Shown: positions 63,260-64,000 of the stretch, piece after piece
Numbering within the stretch: the stretch's first letter is position 1
How the letters are laid out: each line of letters starts with the position of its first letter
Source of the DNA: Shewanella gelidimarina
GTDB lineage: Bacteria; Pseudomonadota; Gammaproteobacteria; Enterobacterales; Shewanellaceae
Length of the DNA stretch: 64,000 nucleotides
Assembly: GCF_023283945.1 (NCBI RefSeq)
Contig: NZ_JAKIKW010000026.1
Span: 1-64,000, forward strand
Reading direction: 5' to 3'
Program-made: the position numbers and the translations under genes
Notes under the pieces: model-generated
What the model saw: the letters and a program-made list of their open reading frames with translations, nothing else
Databases searched by the model: none
Told to the model about the DNA's origin: nothing

Positions 63260-64000
63260 TTAGCCGCAAATACTGGTGACTTTAATAGCCAGTCCACCTT
63301 GGCTCGTTTCGCGGTACTTAACATGCATATCTTTGCCTGTTGCGTACATAGTCGCGATCACTTTATCTAGGCTTACTCTCGGTTGGCAGTTACGACGCAT
63401 CGCCATACGAGAAGAGTTAATTGCTTTTACTGCAGCAATCGCATTACGCTCAATACAAGGTACTTGCACTTGGCCTGCGACCGGATCGCACGTAAGCCCT
63501 AAGTTATGCTCCATACCAATCTCTGCCGCCATACAAACTTTAGCAGGGTTGCCGCCCATAATTTCTGCAAGACCTGCTGCAGCCATTGAACAAGCCACAC
63601 CGACCTCGCCCTGACAACCCACTTCAGCACCAGAGATAGAAGCGTTGCGCTTATATAAAGAACCTATTGCAGCAGCTGCCAAGAAGAACCGCGTGTATTC
63701 TTGCTCACCCACAGGCTTAATAAACTTGTCATAGTAAGCTAGAACCGCAGGAATAATACCCGCTGCGCCATTGGTCGGTGATGTCACCACACGGCCACCA
63801 GCGGCATTTTCTTCGCTGACAGCCATAGCGAACACATTAACCCAATCAACGATCTCCATAGGATCGTTAGATAGACTTTCGCCCGTTACTAGCTGGCGAT
63901 AGAGCGCTGGCGCACGGCGTGGAACACGCAGCGGACCAGACAAAACGCCTTCGGTATTACAGCCTTTTTCAATGGCCGCATGCATGGTTTTCCATACATC
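63260..64000 (-). CDS. sdaA: L-serine dehydratase, C-terminal part (gene runs off the window)
   Basis: The visible 247 codons encode the C-terminal catalytic domain of the iron-sulfur L-serine ammonia-lyase: TSPTNGAAGIIPAVL, the cluster cysteines in VGCQGEVGVACSMAAAGLAE and TCDPVAGQVQVPCIERN, and the tail YATGKDMHVKYRETSQGGLA. It converts L-serine to pyruvate and ammonia. The frame is open to the window edge, so the N-terminal domain and start lie to the right. It is convergent with the EAL gene. Confidence 0.93.
   Translation of the reverse strand, partial: DVWKTMHAAIEKGCNTEGVLSGPLRVPRRAPALYRQLVTGESLSNDPMEIVDWVNVFAMAVSEENAAGGRVVTSPTNGAAGIIPAVLAYYDKFIKPVGEQEYTRFFLAAAAIGSLYKRNASISGAEVGCQGEVGVACSMAAAGLAEIMGGNPAKVCMAAEIGMEHNLGLTCDPVAGQVQVPCIERNAIAAVKAINSSRMAMRRNCQPRVSLDKVIATMYATGKDMHVKYRETSQGGLAIKVTSICG

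Overview
The window is a gamma-proteobacterial chromosome segment, almost certainly from a marine Shewanella. The reasons are gene content and order (lptFG divergent from pepA, the xerD-dsbC-recJ line, the tkt-epd-pgk-fba line divergent from metK, small Shewanella/Vibrio-type families such as DUF2913 and DUF2960, many c-di-GMP and chemotaxis proteins) and protein sequences close to that genus by eye. No rRNA, tRNA, CRISPR array or complete insertion sequence was seen. The species cannot be named from the sequence alone.

Layout. 0-3.5 kb: an intact M24 peptidase next to a decayed 3' fragment of a paralogue, a ROK-family remnant and an AT-rich stretch with a second RpoH-type sigma factor. 3.5-20.8 kb: mostly housekeeping genes (MFS transporter, Xaa-Pro aminopeptidase, DEAD-box helicase, thiol peroxidase, carboxypeptidase Taq, GNAT, lptFG, pepA). 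Among them is a secreted subtilase broken by one in-frame TGA. 20.9-22.7 kb: an accessory pocket with an AT-rich DUF2971 gene and dispersed repeats. 22.7-35.8 kb: recJ, dsbC, xerD, brnQ, trmN6, srmB, an RND efflux pair and a radical-SAM protein. 35.9-42.2 kb: signalling and membrane genes, including a PAS protein with a degenerate GGDEF domain and a ToxR/ToxS-like two-gene unit. 42.5-50.4 kb: Calvin/pentose/glycolysis-type enzymes fba, pgk, epd and tkt, then divergent metK behind MetJ-like boxes. An 18-bp tandem repeat lies between epd and pgk. 50.4-57.1 kb: a repeat-rich zone in which nearly every intergenic space is filled by non-coding repeats. 57.3-64 kb: degenerate GGDEF protein, META lipoprotein, dicarboxylate symporter, GNAT, CSS/EAL phosphodiesterase and the 3' part of an L-serine dehydratase gene.

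The most unusual material is non-coding. Four or more repeat families recur: a ~150-bp palindromic family (R1), a family beginning with a conserved ~35-bp block (R3), arrays of tiny hairpins with 7-bp arms and 3-base loops separated by a conserved CACGAC(C/G)TT spacer, a 51-bp palindromic tandem repeat downstream of metK, and a 264-bp TA-flanked MITE with 17-bp perfect terminal inverted repeats. The MITE sits about 20 bp upstream of a GNAT gene whose ATG is out of frame. The hairpin arrays are the best candidate for an undescribed element. No new protein-coding defence or biosynthetic system could be supported; the ToxR/ToxS-like pair and an unrecognised 484-residue membrane protein are the most open protein questions.
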